A stretch of DNA of 64,000 nucleotides, from NCBI GenBank assembly GCA_023419605.1, contig JAEZXR010000020.1:1-64000 (forward strand), in the 5' to 3' direction. The notes below the pieces were generated by a model. That model searched no databases. It was not told the origin of the DNA and worked only from the letters and a program-made list of their open reading frames with translations. How positions within the stretch are numbered: the first letter of the stretch is position 1; each line of letters opens with the position of its first letter. Positions 34,001-49,000 of this stretch are shown piece after piece. The stretch comes from Bacillota bacterium. GTDB lineage: Bacteria > Bacillota > Clostridia > Acetivibrionales > JAEZXR01. The translations under genes and the position numbers were made by a program.

Positions 34001-37000
34001 TAGGGGTTGAGGAGGGAGACTATTACCGGATTACCAAAGATAAGGCGAATGTTGCATCCCATCACAATGGAATCCTGGCTGCACGTTTAGCCTATTTCCT
34101 GGATCTTTCCGGACCTGTTATGGCCATTAATACAGCTTGTTCTTCCGCTTTAACGGCTGCTTACCAGGCTTGCCTCAGTTTACGGAACGGGGAATGCGAT
34201 ACCGCCATTGTAGGAGGTGTAAATTTGCTGTTTACACCCGATGCCTTTATAGAAATGTGCCAGGCGGGTATGATGTCCAATGACGGCAAATGTTTTGCTT
34301 TTGACAAGCGTGCCAATGGCATGGTTTCTGCAGAAGCTGCAGTTGCTGTGGTACTTAAACGGCTGTCAAAGGCGGAGGCGGACGGGGATCCCATTTATGC
34401 CGTTATCCGCGGCTGCGGTATCAATTATGATGGAAAGACCAATGGAATTACCGCTCCAAACGGAGTTGCGCAAACGAATCTCTTGAAGTCCGTTTATGAT
34501 CAGTACAAGATAGACCCGGAGGAAATCGAATATATCGTTGCCCACGGGACAGGAACCAAATTGGGAGATCCCATTGAGGTCAACGCATTATATGATGCTT
34601 TTAAAGGGTATACAAATAAGCAACGCTACTGTGCACTTACCTCAACCAAGACGAATTTCGGGCATACCCTTGGGGTATCGGGTCTGGTCAGCCTGGTGGG
34701 TCTGGTTCAGGCAATCCGGCATGAAACAATTCCGGCCAGCTTGAATTGTCAGGAGGAGAACGACTATATCGATTGGGAGGCAAGTCCCTTTTATGTAAAT
34801 AAAGCAAAAAAACCATGGAAAAAGCAGTCCGGAAAAAATCTGCTGGGTGCAGTAAGTGCCTTTGGAATGAGTGGGACCAATGTTCATATGGTAGTTCAAG
34901 GCATTATGGACGAGACTACGGAAACGCCGCCGGTGCTTCCTCCATACTACCTGCTGGTTCTCTCGGCAAAAACCCAGGAAGCATTACAGGAAAGAATTTA
35001 TGATATAATCGCAGTTCTTGAAAACAAAGCCTTACAGGAGCAAGACCTGTATAAAATCAGTTATACGCTTCTGGAAGGACGCCAGCACTTCCATCACCGC
35101 TGTGCAGTAGTAGCCGGGAGCGCCCAGAATGCGGTGTATATTTTGAAACAGGCGGGCAATAAGGAAAAACTGCCGAACCTGTTTCATGGAAAGGTACCTC
35201 ATGATCATACAGTACAGAAAGTGATGGAGCAGTACGCACAGGATATGCTGGGTGAAAGCCTGCTATTGCAAGAGGATAAGGATAAATACAAGGACATTTT
35301 ATGTGCTTTGGCAGATCTTTATTGCCAGGGCTATGACCTTGAATGGGGGCAGCTGTTCGGTGACAGCAAACCCCGCAGAGTAAATCTGCCTACCTATCCC
35401 TTTAGCCGGGAAAATTACTGGTTCTCCGGGACGGCTGACAGTGGGGCTAACCGGAAGTTAATGGAGGCCCCGCAAGCTTCCCTTCATCCGCTGCTGCACC
35501 AGAATACCTCGAATCTGTCGGAGCAGCGGTTTACTTCTACCTTTACGGGACAGGAGTTTTTCCTTGCGGATCATGTGGTAAAGGAGCAGAAGGTGCTGCC
35601 GGGGGTAGCGTACCTTGAAATGGCACGGGCAGCCGTGGAACATGCAACAGGAGATACCGCCGGGGGACAGTTCGGAATTCATCTTAAAAATATCATTTGG
35701 GCGCGCCGTATCGAAGTGGACCATCAACCGGTAAAAGTGCAAATCGGACTTTACCCTGAAGAAAATGGGGAGATTTCCTACGTAATCTATACCGGTTCAG
35801 GGGATGAGGGTGCCGAGACCGAAATGTGCAGTCAGGGTAGTGCTGTGATCTGTGCGCTTGAAGAAGCTCCTGTTTTGGATATCAAAGCTTTGCAGGCGCA
35901 GTGTGAGGCATGGGAGAATATTTCCTCCCAACGGTGCTATGAGGTTTACAGAGAAGCAGGGATCCAATATGGCCCGGCACACCAGGGAGTTGCGAAAGTA
36001 TATGCCGGTGGGGGACAGATATTGGCAAAGCTGCAGCTGCCTTCTGCCGTATCCGCTACGCAAGGGCAGTTCGTTCTCCATCCAAGTCTGATGGATGCGG
36101 CCCTTCAATCGACAATCTGGCTTATGGTAGGCTCCGGGAATCGAAGGCCTTTTCTTCCCTTTGCCCTTGATGAGCTTCACATATACGGTGGATGCACCGC
36201 TGAAATGTGGGCCTATATCCGGTACAGCGACGGCAGCAAGGCCGGGGATAAAGTAGAGCGGCTGGATATTACCTTATGCGATGTTAACGGTCGTATCTGT
36301 GTAAATATGCTGGGATTTTCTACAAGGGCCATGGAAGGCGGTTTTCAAACCAGTGACGGACTAGGAAGCATGACACCCGGGACTGCGGCCGCATTAGTAG
36401 CGGAAAACCTCCTGCTGTCTTTTGTTTGGGATACGGCAGCAATAGAGAGAAGCCAACCCTTCCCGTCCATAGCGGATAAAGTAGTAATTATTGGAGGGAC
36501 TGAAGCGGAAATCGACACCATCCGGCAGGTTTATCCCGAGGCTCTTGTGCTTGCGCTGGAGTTCCGGGATACCATCGGCACATTGGCGCAAAAACTGCAA
36601 ACCTGCGGCTCCATTGATCATATTGTGTGGATTGCACCCGGGAATTGCCTGAATTCAATGGAAGGTGATTTATTGATCGAAAGTCAGGAGCAAGGTGCAA
36701 TAAAGGCATTCAGGACGGTGAAGGCACTGCTGGATATCGGATACGGGGACAGGGAACTGGGATGGACGATAATTACCACACAGGCTCAGGCCGTACTGAA
36801 AAATGATTGGGTAGACCCTGCCGATGCTTCCTTGCATGGATTTGCAGGGTCTATGGCCAAGGAATACATGAATTGGAAGGTCCGGTTGATTGACCTGGAA
36901 GACGGCTGTGATTGGCCTGCTGCCGATATTTTCACCCTTCCTGCCGATCCCCAGGGGAATTCCTTCGCTTATAGGGGGATGGAGTGGTACAGGCAGCAAT

Positions 37001-40000
37001 TGGTACCCTTTCAGCCTTTACATACAGAGCAGACAAAATACAGAACCGGCGGGACCTATGTAGTCATTGGAGGTGCCGGCGGTATCGGAGAGGTCTGGAG
37101 TGAATACATGGTCAAGGCCTACCGGGCACAGATTATCTGGATCGGACGGCGGCAGAAGGATGAAGCCATACAGGCCAAACTGGACAGGCTGGCGGCACTG
37201 GGGCCTGCACCGCTCTATATGGCAGCAGATGCAGCTGACCGGCAGGCGCTTCAAAAAGCTTATGAGGAAATAAAGCAGCAGTATTCACAGGTTAACGGAG
37301 TCGTCCATTCCGCCGTTGTCCTGTCTGATCAAAGCCTGTCAAAAATGACGGAAGAACAGTTCAGGCGTGTACTCTCCAGCAAGGTGGATGTGAGCGTGCA
37401 TATGGCCCAGGTTTTCCAAAATGAGCCCTTGGACTTTGCAATGTTCTTCTCTTCCACACAAAGTCTTTCAAGATCTCCGGGACAGAGTAACTATGCTTCC
37501 GGATGTACCTTCAAGGATGCCTTTGCACAGAGGCTTTCAAAAGAATGGACCTGTGCGGTGAAGGTAATGAACTGGGGCTACTGGGGCAGTGTCGGCGTTG
37601 TAGCCGCAAAGCCTTATAGAGACAGAATGGAAGAGGCCGGCGTAGGATCTACAGAACCGGAGGAAGGCATGGAGGCATTGGAGAGGCTCCTTTCGTCATC
37701 TGTAGACCAGCTTGCACTGGTGAAGTTTACAAAGCTTCAGGCCATGACAGGCATCAATATGGAAGAAAGGTTTGCAGCCTATCCGGAAAGCATTCCCTCT
37801 ACCATCCCTGATGTACGCGATGTTATTCAACCTGAATTGAAATGGGGAGAAATGAACCGGCAAGTAAAGGAGATGGAGAGCCACCTAAGCAGGCTGCTCT
37901 GGGGCCAATTACAGTCGATGGGGATGTTTGAGGAAAAACAGCAGCCCTTGTCCGATTTATCTGCGAAGATGGGCTGTAAGGCTCCATATGACAGATGGCT
38001 GGAAGAAAGTATAGAAATTTTGGCACGGAATCATTACCTTACAATAGAGGGAAAGTCCTGCGCCGTAGTGGATACAGTCCCATTGGATATGGCAGCGGAG
38101 TGGCGGGATTGGAGTGTCTATAAGGGCCTTTGGATATTGAATTCCGACATGAAGGGGCAGGCCCTACTGGCAGAAGCAGTTCTTACGGCTTTACCGGAGA
38201 TTCTTACAGGAAAAGTATCTGCTGCGGATGTGATGTTCCCGGATTCCTCTATAGAACTGGTGGAAGGGATATATAAAAACAACACAGTGGCCGATTACTT
38301 CAACAAAGCACTGGGTAATACCTTGACGGCTTATATGGAAGCGCGGTTGAAGCAGGACCCGGCAGCGCAAATCAGGATCATTGAAATCGGAGCAGGCACC
38401 GGAGGAACCGGTCTGATGCTATTCCGGCAGCTTCAACCCTATCGGGATCATATAAAGGAATATTGCTATACCGATATTTCCGAGGAATTTTTGCTACATG
38501 CCCAAAAGGAACATGGTCCGGAGACCCCTTACTTGACCTATAAAATATTCAACCCGGGTGAGTCAGCAGCAGGACAGCATATGGATGCAGATGGGTATGA
38601 TGTTGTAATCACAGCCCATGCATTGCATGCTGCAAAAAATATCCGGCAAACCTTACGGAATGTCAAGGAAGTTTTAAAGAAGAACGGACTGCTTCTGTTA
38701 AAGGAATTGGGAAGCAATTTATTGTTTAACCATATAACTTTTGGGTTATTGGAGGGCTGGTGGCGGTATGAGGATCCGGAACTGCGTATTCCGGGCTGCC
38801 CTGGCTTATATCCTGATACATGGAAAATGCTGCTGGAAAATGAAGGCTTCCGGTCCGTATTCTTTACGGTACCACAGGCTCACGAATTCGGACAGCAGGT
38901 GATTGCTGCTGAAAGCGACGGGATGGTCCGGCAGAAACATCCCTTCAAGCCAACGGTAATCCCTTCGGAGGAAAAGGCTGATTTTACTCCAGTCTCCACA
39001 ATACCCGAAATAAAAACACCCCAGAGGAAGCCAATGAATATGGCAGCCGCTGCAAAAACCGTTGTCCGGACAGTGGATACCAGCCCTGTCAAAAAGCAGC
39101 AGGTTCCCAAACAAGGAGCAGCGATAAAACAGCAGAGGGAGATTTCACAAGATTTGCTGAAAGTAAAAAGCACGGACTTTATTAAAAATCTGGTGGGTGA
39201 AACTCTTCGAGTTCCTGTCGATAGGATCGATTCTCACGAACCTCTGGAGAAATACGGGATTGATTCCATTTTGGTAGTCCAGCTCACGAATGCTTTGCGC
39301 AAGGTGTTTGACAATATCAGCAGTACACTTCTCTTTGAATACCAGACCATTGATGTATTGGTGGAACATTTTATGGAGAGCCAAAGGGCTAGGTTGATGG
39401 AACTTGCAGGATTGGAGGAACAGCAGTCCTATGAGACCCCTTCCGGTGAAGCAGCTGATGCCTCTAGTTACGCTATCGAGGACATAGGGCTACCTGCACA
39501 TACGGTTAAGATACCAGGTCAATCAAGGAGGTTTTTGAGTTTCGGCGGTGCAGGAAACGAGAAGGCGCAGATTCCAACTTACGGAGTCCGGGATATCGCC
39601 ATCATCGGACTTTCGGGACGGTATCCCCAGGCAGAAAATGTCAATGAATTCTGGAAAAATATAAAGGAAGGAAAAAATTGTATTACTGAGATTCCCAAAG
39701 ACCGTTGGGATTGGAGGGAATACTATCACGAAGAAAAAGGGAAAAAGGGAAAGATCTACGCGAAATACGGCGGTTTTCTCAAGGAAATCGACAAATTCGA
39801 TTCCCTTTTCTTTAAAATATCTCCAAAGGAAGCAGAAATGCTGGATCCACAGGAACGGTTATTTTTAGAAACTGTATATGAAAGTATTGAAGATGCGGGA
39901 TATACTCCCGGGACCCTTGGCGACAGCAGAAAAGTCGGAGTGTTTGTAGGGGTTATGAATGCAAATTACACCATGGGAGCTGTATACTGGGCGATTGCCA

Positions 40001-43000
40001 ACCGGGTTTCCTACACTTTCAATTTCCAGGGTCCCAGCATCGCTGTGGATACGGCCTGCTCATCCTCTCTTACAGCCATTCACTTAGCCGTGGAGAGCCT
40101 GCGCAGCGGCACTTGCGAGTGTGCGGTCGCAGGAGGAGTCAACCTGATTGTAGATCCTTTCCAGTACCTAAAGCTTACGATGATGACCATGCTTTCCAGC
40201 GGCGACAGATGCAAGGCCTTCGGGGAGGGCGGAGACGGCTTTGTCGATGGAGAGGGCGTAGGGGCAATACTATTAAAACCCCTGGAAAAAGCAATTGCAG
40301 ACGGTGATCAAATTTATGGGGTCATTAAGGGCAGTATGGTGAATGCAGGGGGAAAAACCAACGGCTTTACCGTACCCAATCCCAATGCACAATCCCAGTT
40401 GGTTGCGGAAGCATTTCAGCGGGCCGGGGTAAATGCCGGCACTATAAGCTATATCGAAGCCCATGGAACCGGTACATCCCTGGGAGATCCGATAGAAATT
40501 TCAGGGTTGACCCGCGCCTTTGAGCAAGATACCAAAAAAAGGCAGTTCTGCTCCATCGGGTCTGTGAAGTCAAATATCGGACATCTGGAGAGTGCGGCGG
40601 GTATTGCAGGGGTGACGAAGGTATTACTGCAAATGAAGCATTGCATGCTGGTGCCCTCCCTGCATTCCAGCAAATTGAACTCCAATATCGACTTTATCGA
40701 TTCGCCGTTTGTAGTACAACAGGAGCTGGAGGAATGGAAACGGCCGGTTATTGATGGCGAAGAAGTACCGAGACGTGCGGGTATATCCTCCTTTGGCGCC
40801 GGAGGGGCAAACGCCCATGTGGTCATCGAGGAATATATTCCGGAGTCCCGTGTACGGCCGCACATCACTGTTACTCCTCAGGACCCGGCCATTATTGTCC
40901 TGTCAGCCAAGGAAGAAGAGCAGCTTAAAGCCCTCGTCCAACGGCTGCTGGAGGAGATTCGTCAAGGCCGCTATTCCGATGCTGACCTGGGTAATATGGC
41001 CTATACTTTCCAGGTAGGGCGCGAAGCGATGGAAGAACGTTTAAGCCTGGTTGCGGCATCTGTAAAGGAGCTGGAAGGCAAGCTGAAGGGCTTTTTAGGT
41101 GGGCATACGGTAAACGGAACTGTTTACCGGGGGCAGATGAAACAAAATAAAGGTACCCTGGATGTACTGATGGATGAAGAAATGCAGGAGACGATCGAAA
41201 AATGGTTTCAGAATAAAAAGTATGCCAAATTGACCGAACTCTGGGCCAAGGGCTTGACTTTTGACTGGAACAGGCTTTATCACGGCAGCAAGCCTTGCAG
41301 GATCAGCCTTCCCACCTACCCCTTTGCAAAAGAACGCCACTGGCTGTCAGAGTATAAGGCAGAGCCTGCAAGCGGCAGTACGGCAGCTTCTGCAGCCGTA
41401 ATTCATCCGCTCCTGCATCAAAATACCTCGGATATTTACGGGCTTAAGTTTAGCTCCCGCTTTACAGGACAGGAATTTTTCCTGGCGGATCATATTGTAA
41501 AGGGGCAAAACGTATTGCCGGGTGTGGCATACCTGGAAATGGTGAGGGCAGCAGTAGACAAGGCGGTAGGGGATTTAAAAGAACAAGGCGGATCGATCCG
41601 GCTTAGAAATATTATTTGGGTACGGCCCATCGTATCGGAAGGACAGCCGGTGCAGGTACATACCGGTATTTATCCTGAAGAGGATGATACGATGTCCTTT
41701 GAAATATACAGTGGTTCCGAAATATCCGGTCAGAAGCCTGTAATACACAGTCAGGGGATTGTGGAGCTTTATATGCCTGAAGAAATCCCGATTCTGGACA
41801 TTACTGCATTGCAGGAGCAGTGCAGCAGGGACGTAATTTCATCCTTCCAATGCTATGAGGCTTATGGCCGTATAGGGATGGATTATGGGCCCGGGCACCG
41901 GGGAGTTGAAAAAATATATATCGGCCAGGCACAGGTACTGGCGAAGCTCTCACTGCCTTCTTCCGTCACCGGTACTCAAAACGGGTTTGTTTTGCATCCG
42001 AGCATTATGGATTCTGCACTTCATGCCTCCATCGGGCTGGTAATAAGCTCCGGCATAAATAAGCTGATGCTGCCCTTTGCCCTGGATGAGCTAGAGATTC
42101 TTGGAAATTCCACGGAAGAAATGTGGGCCTATATCCGTTATAGCAATGGCAGTGATGCCGGAGATAAGATGGTGAAAACCGATATCGACCTGTGCAATGC
42201 GGAAGGGGTAGTTTGTACAAGATGGAAGGGACTTACCTCCAGAGCCATGGAAGGTGAAGCCGGCATAATAGCCCAAAAAGGAACTCTGCTGTTTGAGCCT
42301 ATCTGGAAAGAACAAGCTGCTGTCGGTATATCCGGCCTGCCAAGCTTTGCAGAGCATGTGGTTATTCTCTGTGAAGCGGAAAATATATACAGGGAAAGCA
42401 TTGAAACCCGGATGAAGGGGGTACGCTGTATTTACCTGCAGCCGGAACAGGAAGAAATCGATGGGCGCTTTAGGGATTACGCCATCCATGTCTTCGATGA
42501 AATCCGCGATATCTTAAAAAGGAAGCATACGGGAAAGGTGCTGGTTCAGCTTGTGGCTGTAATGCAGAAGGAACAGCAGCTCTTTGCCGGGCTTTCAGGG
42601 ATGCTGAAAACAGCTCAATTGGAGAATCCGAAGCTGCTTGTGCAGATGATCGGAATGGATACCTGGAAAGATACCGGGGCAGTGATAGAAAAACTTATAG
42701 AGAATAGTATGTCCCCGACAGACAACAGGATTCAATACCAGGCTGGCAAACGGTATACCGCCGGCTGGAGAGAGCTGGCAGAGCCGAAGGAGGCCGACGG
42801 CATCCTGTGGAAGGATGGGGGTATTTATCTCATTACCGGAGGCGCAGGCGGTTTGGGGCTTATTTTTGCCAAAGAAATTGCGGATAGGACAAAAAATATT
42901 ACACTGATTCTTACAGGACGGTCAAGGCTTAGTGCTGATATCCAAGCCAGGCTTGGAGAACTAAAGCGCGTAGGAGCCAGGGTGGAATACAGGCAAATGG

Positions 43001-46000
43001 ATGTAACACGCAAAGAGGATGTATTTGATCTAATCAGCAGTATACAGGAAGAATTCGGGGAACTTAACGGAATCATACATAGCGCGGGAGTGATCCGTGA
43101 CAACTATATTATTAAGAAGACCCGGGAGGAACTGCAGGAGGTTCTGGCACCCAAAGTTTCAGGACTTGTGAATCTGGACGAGGCCAGTTGTGACATTCCC
43201 CTTGACTTCTTCATTACATTCTCATCAGCGGCCGGATGTGTAGGAAATCCGGGACAGGTTGACTATTCTGCCGCAAATGCCTTCATGGATGCCTATGCGG
43301 TCTACCGCGCTTCGAAAGGCCGGAATGGTCGGATGCTGTCGGTCAATTGGCCGCTGTGGAAGGAGGGCGGGATGCATATTGACCCACAGATGGAAAAAGT
43401 ATGGGAAAGCATGGGAGTGGCCGCGATCGAAACCCCAGCGGGCATCCATGCATTGTATAAGGCATTAGCTTCCGGCAGGGAACAGGTCATGGTAGTGGAA
43501 GGCGAGTTTGATAGGATTCGTGAAGCATTGCTTGGACAGAGCCTGAGATCGGAAGCATCAAAAACCGAGACTGTAAAAGGACCTATAACTGCGGCTTTAA
43601 AGGCTGCTCCGGCTGTATGGGAAAATAAGACGGTGACTGGAGCCGTACAGGGCTCAATCCGTGAGAAAGCTGTACATTACCTTAAAAACCTGCTTTCCTC
43701 CGTAATTAACCTGTCTGCCGACCGTATTGACGCGGAGGCACCCATGGATAAATACGGCATAGATTCCATCATGATTATGCAGATGACCAATCAGTTGGAA
43801 AATACCTTTGGTTCGCTGCCAAAAACATTATTCTTTGAATACCAGAGCATCCAGGCATTAACAGGCTACTTCCTTGAAGCTTACCATGACCAGCTGGTAG
43901 AGCTCATGGGCTTAGGCGAAGAAGAAACGGCCAGGGATATAAATATACCTGCTTTCAAGGAGGTGCCCTTGAAACCTGTATTTACAAACCGCAGGTTGCC
44001 ACGTTTTGCAGTACCGCCTTCAAGGACGGAAACAAGCAAAGCAGCAGATCGTATGGATATTGCCATCATCGGAATGTCCGGACGCTATCCCCAAGCCAGG
44101 AATATCCGGGAGTTCTGGAAAAACCTCCGGGACGGCAGGGATTGCATTGTCGAAATACCGAAAGACCGTTGGGATCACAGCCTTTACTTTGATGAGGATA
44201 AGAATGCACCCGGGAAGACCTACAGTAAATGGGGGGGCTTCATAGAGGATGTAGACCGGTTTGACCCCATGTTCTTCAATATTTCCCCTCGTGAAGCGGA
44301 AATCATGGATCCGCAGGAGCGTTTATTCCTGCAATGTGTATATGAAACCCTTGAAGATGCAGGCTATACGCGGGATGCACTGGGAACCGGCCAGGATTTT
44401 GCCGGAGAAGGCAATGTAGGTGTCTTTGTCGGGGTAATGTATGAGGAATATCCGCTCTATGGAGCACAGGAGCAGGTACTTGGCAGTCCGCTGGTCCTTT
44501 CCGGAAGCCCGGCTTCCATCGCCAACCGTGTTTCTTATTTCTGTAATTTCCACGGGCCCAGCATGGCTGTAGACACCATGTGTTCCTCCTCTTTGACAGC
44601 CATCCACCTGGCTTGCCAGAACCTGCAAAGAGGCAGCTGTGAACTTGCCGTTGCCGGAGGTGTCAATGTTTCGATACATCCCAACAAGTACCTGATGCTG
44701 GGGCTTGGCAAGTTTGTGTCCAGCAAGGGGTTGTGTGAAAGCTTCGGTCAGGGGGGCGACGGCTATGTACCGGGGGAAGGTGTGGGTGCAGTACTTTTGA
44801 AGCCCCTTTCCAAAGCCGTAGCAGATGGTGACCATATTTACGGGGTCATCAAGGGGACTGCAATCAACCATGGAGGAAAGACCAATGGATATTCGGTACC
44901 AAACCCCAATGCCCAGGCCGGTGTTATTGAACGGGCCCTGAAGGAAGCCGGCATTGACCCGAGAACCGTCAGTTATATGGAAGCCCACGGCACAGGCACT
45001 TCCCTGGGAGATCCCATTGAAATCGCAGGCTTGAGCAAAGCCTTCAAAAAACATACCCAGGATAAGCAGTTTTGCGCCATCGGTTCTGCCAAATCCAATA
45101 TTGGACACTGCGAGAGCGCAGCGGGTATTGCAGGCTTGGCCAAGGTGCTGCTGCAAATGAAGCATGGCCAATTGGTGCCTTCGCTGCATTCAGAGGTGTT
45201 AAATCCGAATATCGACTTTATTAACAGCCCTTTTGTGGTTCAGCAGGAGCTTACGGAATGGAAACGCCCTGTAATGAACGGTGTAGAAATACCGAGGCGT
45301 GCCGGTATAAGCAGCTTTGGTGCAGGAGGAGCCAACGGGCACATCGTCATCGAGGAATATAGTATGCGGAGAGAGGAACGGCCAGCCTTTACCGTTACTC
45401 AGCAAAACCCGGCAATCATAGTGCTGTCGGCAAAGAACGAGGAACAACTGAAAACACAGGTACAGCAGCTTCTGGATGTTATGGGAGACGGACAGTACAC
45501 CGATGCTTGCCTGGCGGATATGGCTTATACCCTCCAGGTGGGGCGCGAAGCTATGGAGGAGCGTCTTGGCTTATTTGCAGGCTCTATCAAAGAGCTGGAA
45601 GAAAAACTGAGATCTTTTGCAGCGGGCAAAAACGAAATCGCTGATTTATACCGGGGACATGCAAAACAAAATAAAGGGATGACGTCTGTTTTCACAATGG
45701 ATGAGGAAATGCAGGAAACAGTGGAAAAATGGATACAGCGTAAAAAATACGGTAAGCTTTTGGAACTCTGGGTCAATGGACTTGCATTGGACTGGAACAG
45801 GCTCTACGATCATCAAAAGCCGCACCGGATCAGCCTGCCCACCTATCCCTTTTCAAAAGAACGGTATTGGGCGCCTACCGCTTTAATCAGCCCCACCAGC
45901 TTTAATTTGAAGGAGGGTACAGCATCGGATTTTGTACGTGCAAATCAATGGGAACTTCCGGCAGAAGAAAGATTTGCAGATATGGATTCCTATGAAGCAG

Positions 46001-49000
46001 ACAGTCAAAGCGTTGGAAGGATCCAGGCGCAGGAAGACTTTGAAGTAATGGCCTTCGCGGAAGGCTGGCAGGAGCAGGTTTTACAGGATACCCCTGCTAA
46101 AGGGATTAAAACACTGGTCTGCATGCTGTCAGACCCCGGAAATCAACAAGCAGTGGTTGAAGTGCTGCAAAATATTGATCAGGAAATCAGGGTTGTTTTC
46201 ATTTCACAAAAAGCAGATGATGGGGAACAGTCAAATCCGGTATATGGCATAGCGCGTAATGAACGCAGCGCTTATGTGGATGTCTTTAGCAGCATCCGTG
46301 ATGCTTACGGCAAAGTGGATGCTATTCTGTACCTGTGGCCTTTGGAGGATCCGGGCTGTATCCGGGACTATTCCGGCATAGTCTATATTTTGCAAGGCAT
46401 CGCTGCTGCAAAGCTGAAAACCGGTAGAATCCTAACGGCAGGCCAATTCGATGGCCTCCCGGATCGCTGCTACCTGGAATCCCTGGTTGGATTTGAACGG
46501 TCCATGGGGCTTGTACTGCCCAATACTCAATTTGCGGTAATGATTCAGGAGACAAGGGGACAGAAGGCAGGTAAAACAGAAATACAGGCATGGATGAGGA
46601 AGCTCTGGGCAGAGCTTCAAACCGCCAAAGCCCAAAGTGTATTGTATAAAGAGGGGAAACGGTATGTTTACGGTGTCTGGCCGCAATCGGTACGACCCGG
46701 TAACAATCCGATGAAAGCAGGAGGCACCTACTTCATTACAGGCGGCTGTGGTGGAATTGGATTTTTGTTTGCGAAGCATTTTGCAAAAACCTATCATGCG
46801 AATCTGATTTTGAGCGGCAGATCGCCCATGGATCCGGATAAGCAGTCCAAAATCAATGAATTGGAAGCTTTGGGCAGCAAGGTTATGTATATTCAGGCGG
46901 ACGTTTGCGATTCCAGGGAGATGAAAAAAGGTCTTAATGAAGCCAATAAGCATTTTGGAGGAATTCATGGCGTTATCCACGCAGCTGGGCTTACAGACAG
47001 CCAAAGCATACTGGACAAGGAAATGGAGGACTTTGAAAGGGTAATTGCCCCCAAAATCAAAGGGACCCTTACACTGGATGAATTGCTGGCGGAAGAACCA
47101 CTGGACTTCCTCTGCTATTTTTCCTCTTCGGCAGCGATTCTAGGGGACTTTGGAACCTGTGACTACGCCGTAGGCAACCGTTTTCAAATGGCGTATGCCT
47201 ACCATAGAAACGGAAAGCTTCCTGGGAAACCGGTTGTGATCAACTGGCCGTTATGGAAGGAGGGAGGTATGGGCTTTACGGATGCCTCCCATGCCGAGAT
47301 GTATCTGAAATCCAGCGGTCAACGCATACTGGAGGCGCAGGAAGGTATTGAAATATTTGAACAGGTATTATCACAGGGTCATACACAGTGCCTTGTAGTG
47401 TCCGGGCAGCGCAGCCGTGTACATCGGTTTTTAGGTCTTTCGGGAGAGCGGCCTTCCGCACCGGTGGCAATGGCTGCAAGCACCATGGGAAAGGGAAGAC
47501 GGGAAGCATTGAGGGGCTTGACTGTAGAGCAGTGCCTTGAATGGGATTTGAAAGAGCAGGCCGGAAAGGTACTGAAGATTTCACGGGACAGGATGGAAGC
47601 AGACAGAAATCTGGCGGATTTCGGTTTTGATTCTGTCAGTCTGGCAGAATTCGCCGCCCGGTTAACCCAGCATTACGGGATTGAAATTACCCCTGCATTG
47701 TTTTTTGGACATTCTACCCTGGAACAACTGTGTAAATATTTTTCAACGGAGCATAAGAAAGCCATCACGGAATTTTACCGGGAGGATGGTGCAGATCAGA
47801 GTATTCCGCGGAGAATTCCTGCTAAGACCGGGCACAGGAGGCAGGAACCGGCCAGGGTTCCAAAGGGGCAGGTATTGAATATCCCTCAAAGTGCTGCTCC
47901 GAGTATAGCCGAACCCATTGCAATCATAGGGATGAGCGGGCGTTTCCCCGGAGCCCGGAATATTGACGAAATGTGGAGGATACTTGCAGAAGGGCGGAAC
48001 GTGGTAACAGAAATTCCTCCTGAAAGGTTTGACTGGAGGAAGTATTATGGGGATCCGGTGAAGGAACCGGGGAAAATCAATTGCAAATGGATGGGAAGTG
48101 TACCCGGTGTGAGTGAATTCGATCCGCTTTTCTTTGAAATTTCCCCCCGGGAAGCGGAACTCATGGATCCGAGGCAGCGGCTTTTGCTGCAGGAGTCATG
48201 GAAGGCATTAGAGGATGCAGGATACGGGTCGGCACAGATTGGCAGCAGTCGAATCGGAATGTACGTGGGTGTTGAAGAGGGTGATTATCAGCTGCTTGTA
48301 AAAGATAAGGGCAGCATTACATCCAATCATACTGCGATTTTGGCATCGCGTCTTGCATACTATTTAAACCTTAGCGGTCCGGTATTGGCCATTAATACGG
48401 CATGTTCCTCCGGTCTGGCCGCTGCGCATCAGGCTTGCCTGAGCCTTAGAAGCGGGGAGTGCGACACCGCCATTGCAGCAGGTGTCAGTTTGATACTTAC
48501 GCATGAGTCCTTTGCAATGATGAGCCAGGCGGGCATGCTTTCGGGTGACGGCAGGTGCTATGCATTTGATAAACGGGCGAATGGAATGGTTCCGGGAGAA
48601 GCCGTTGCGGCGGTAGTACTTAAGCCGCTGTCAAAGGCGGAGGCGGATGGAGATTCGATTTATGCGGTGATTCATGGAAGCGGAATGAATTATGACGGAA
48701 AAACCAACGGCATAACAGCTCCCAACGGGGTTGCGCAGGCCAATCTTCTGAAAACCGTCTATGATCAATACAAGATAAACCCGGAAGCGATTGAATATAT
48801 TGTTACCCATGGAACAGGAACAAAATTGGGGGATCCCATAGAGGTGAATGCACTGAATGACGCTTTTAAAAGTTATACGAAGAAGCAGGGGTATTGTGCC
48901 CTCACCTCTACAAAGACAAATTTCGGACATACTCTGGCAGCTTCCGGCCTGGTCAGCTTGATCAGCCTGGTACAGGCCTTCAAGCATGAAACGATTCCTG

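Noticed and set aside
44323..45189. 288-codon open frame on the minus strand
   Set aside because: It lies wholly antisense to KS7. Similar minus frames recur under other KS domains (24974-25645, 26333-26827, 32884-33387), as expected from shared codon patterns, and no ribosome binding site or family match is seen.
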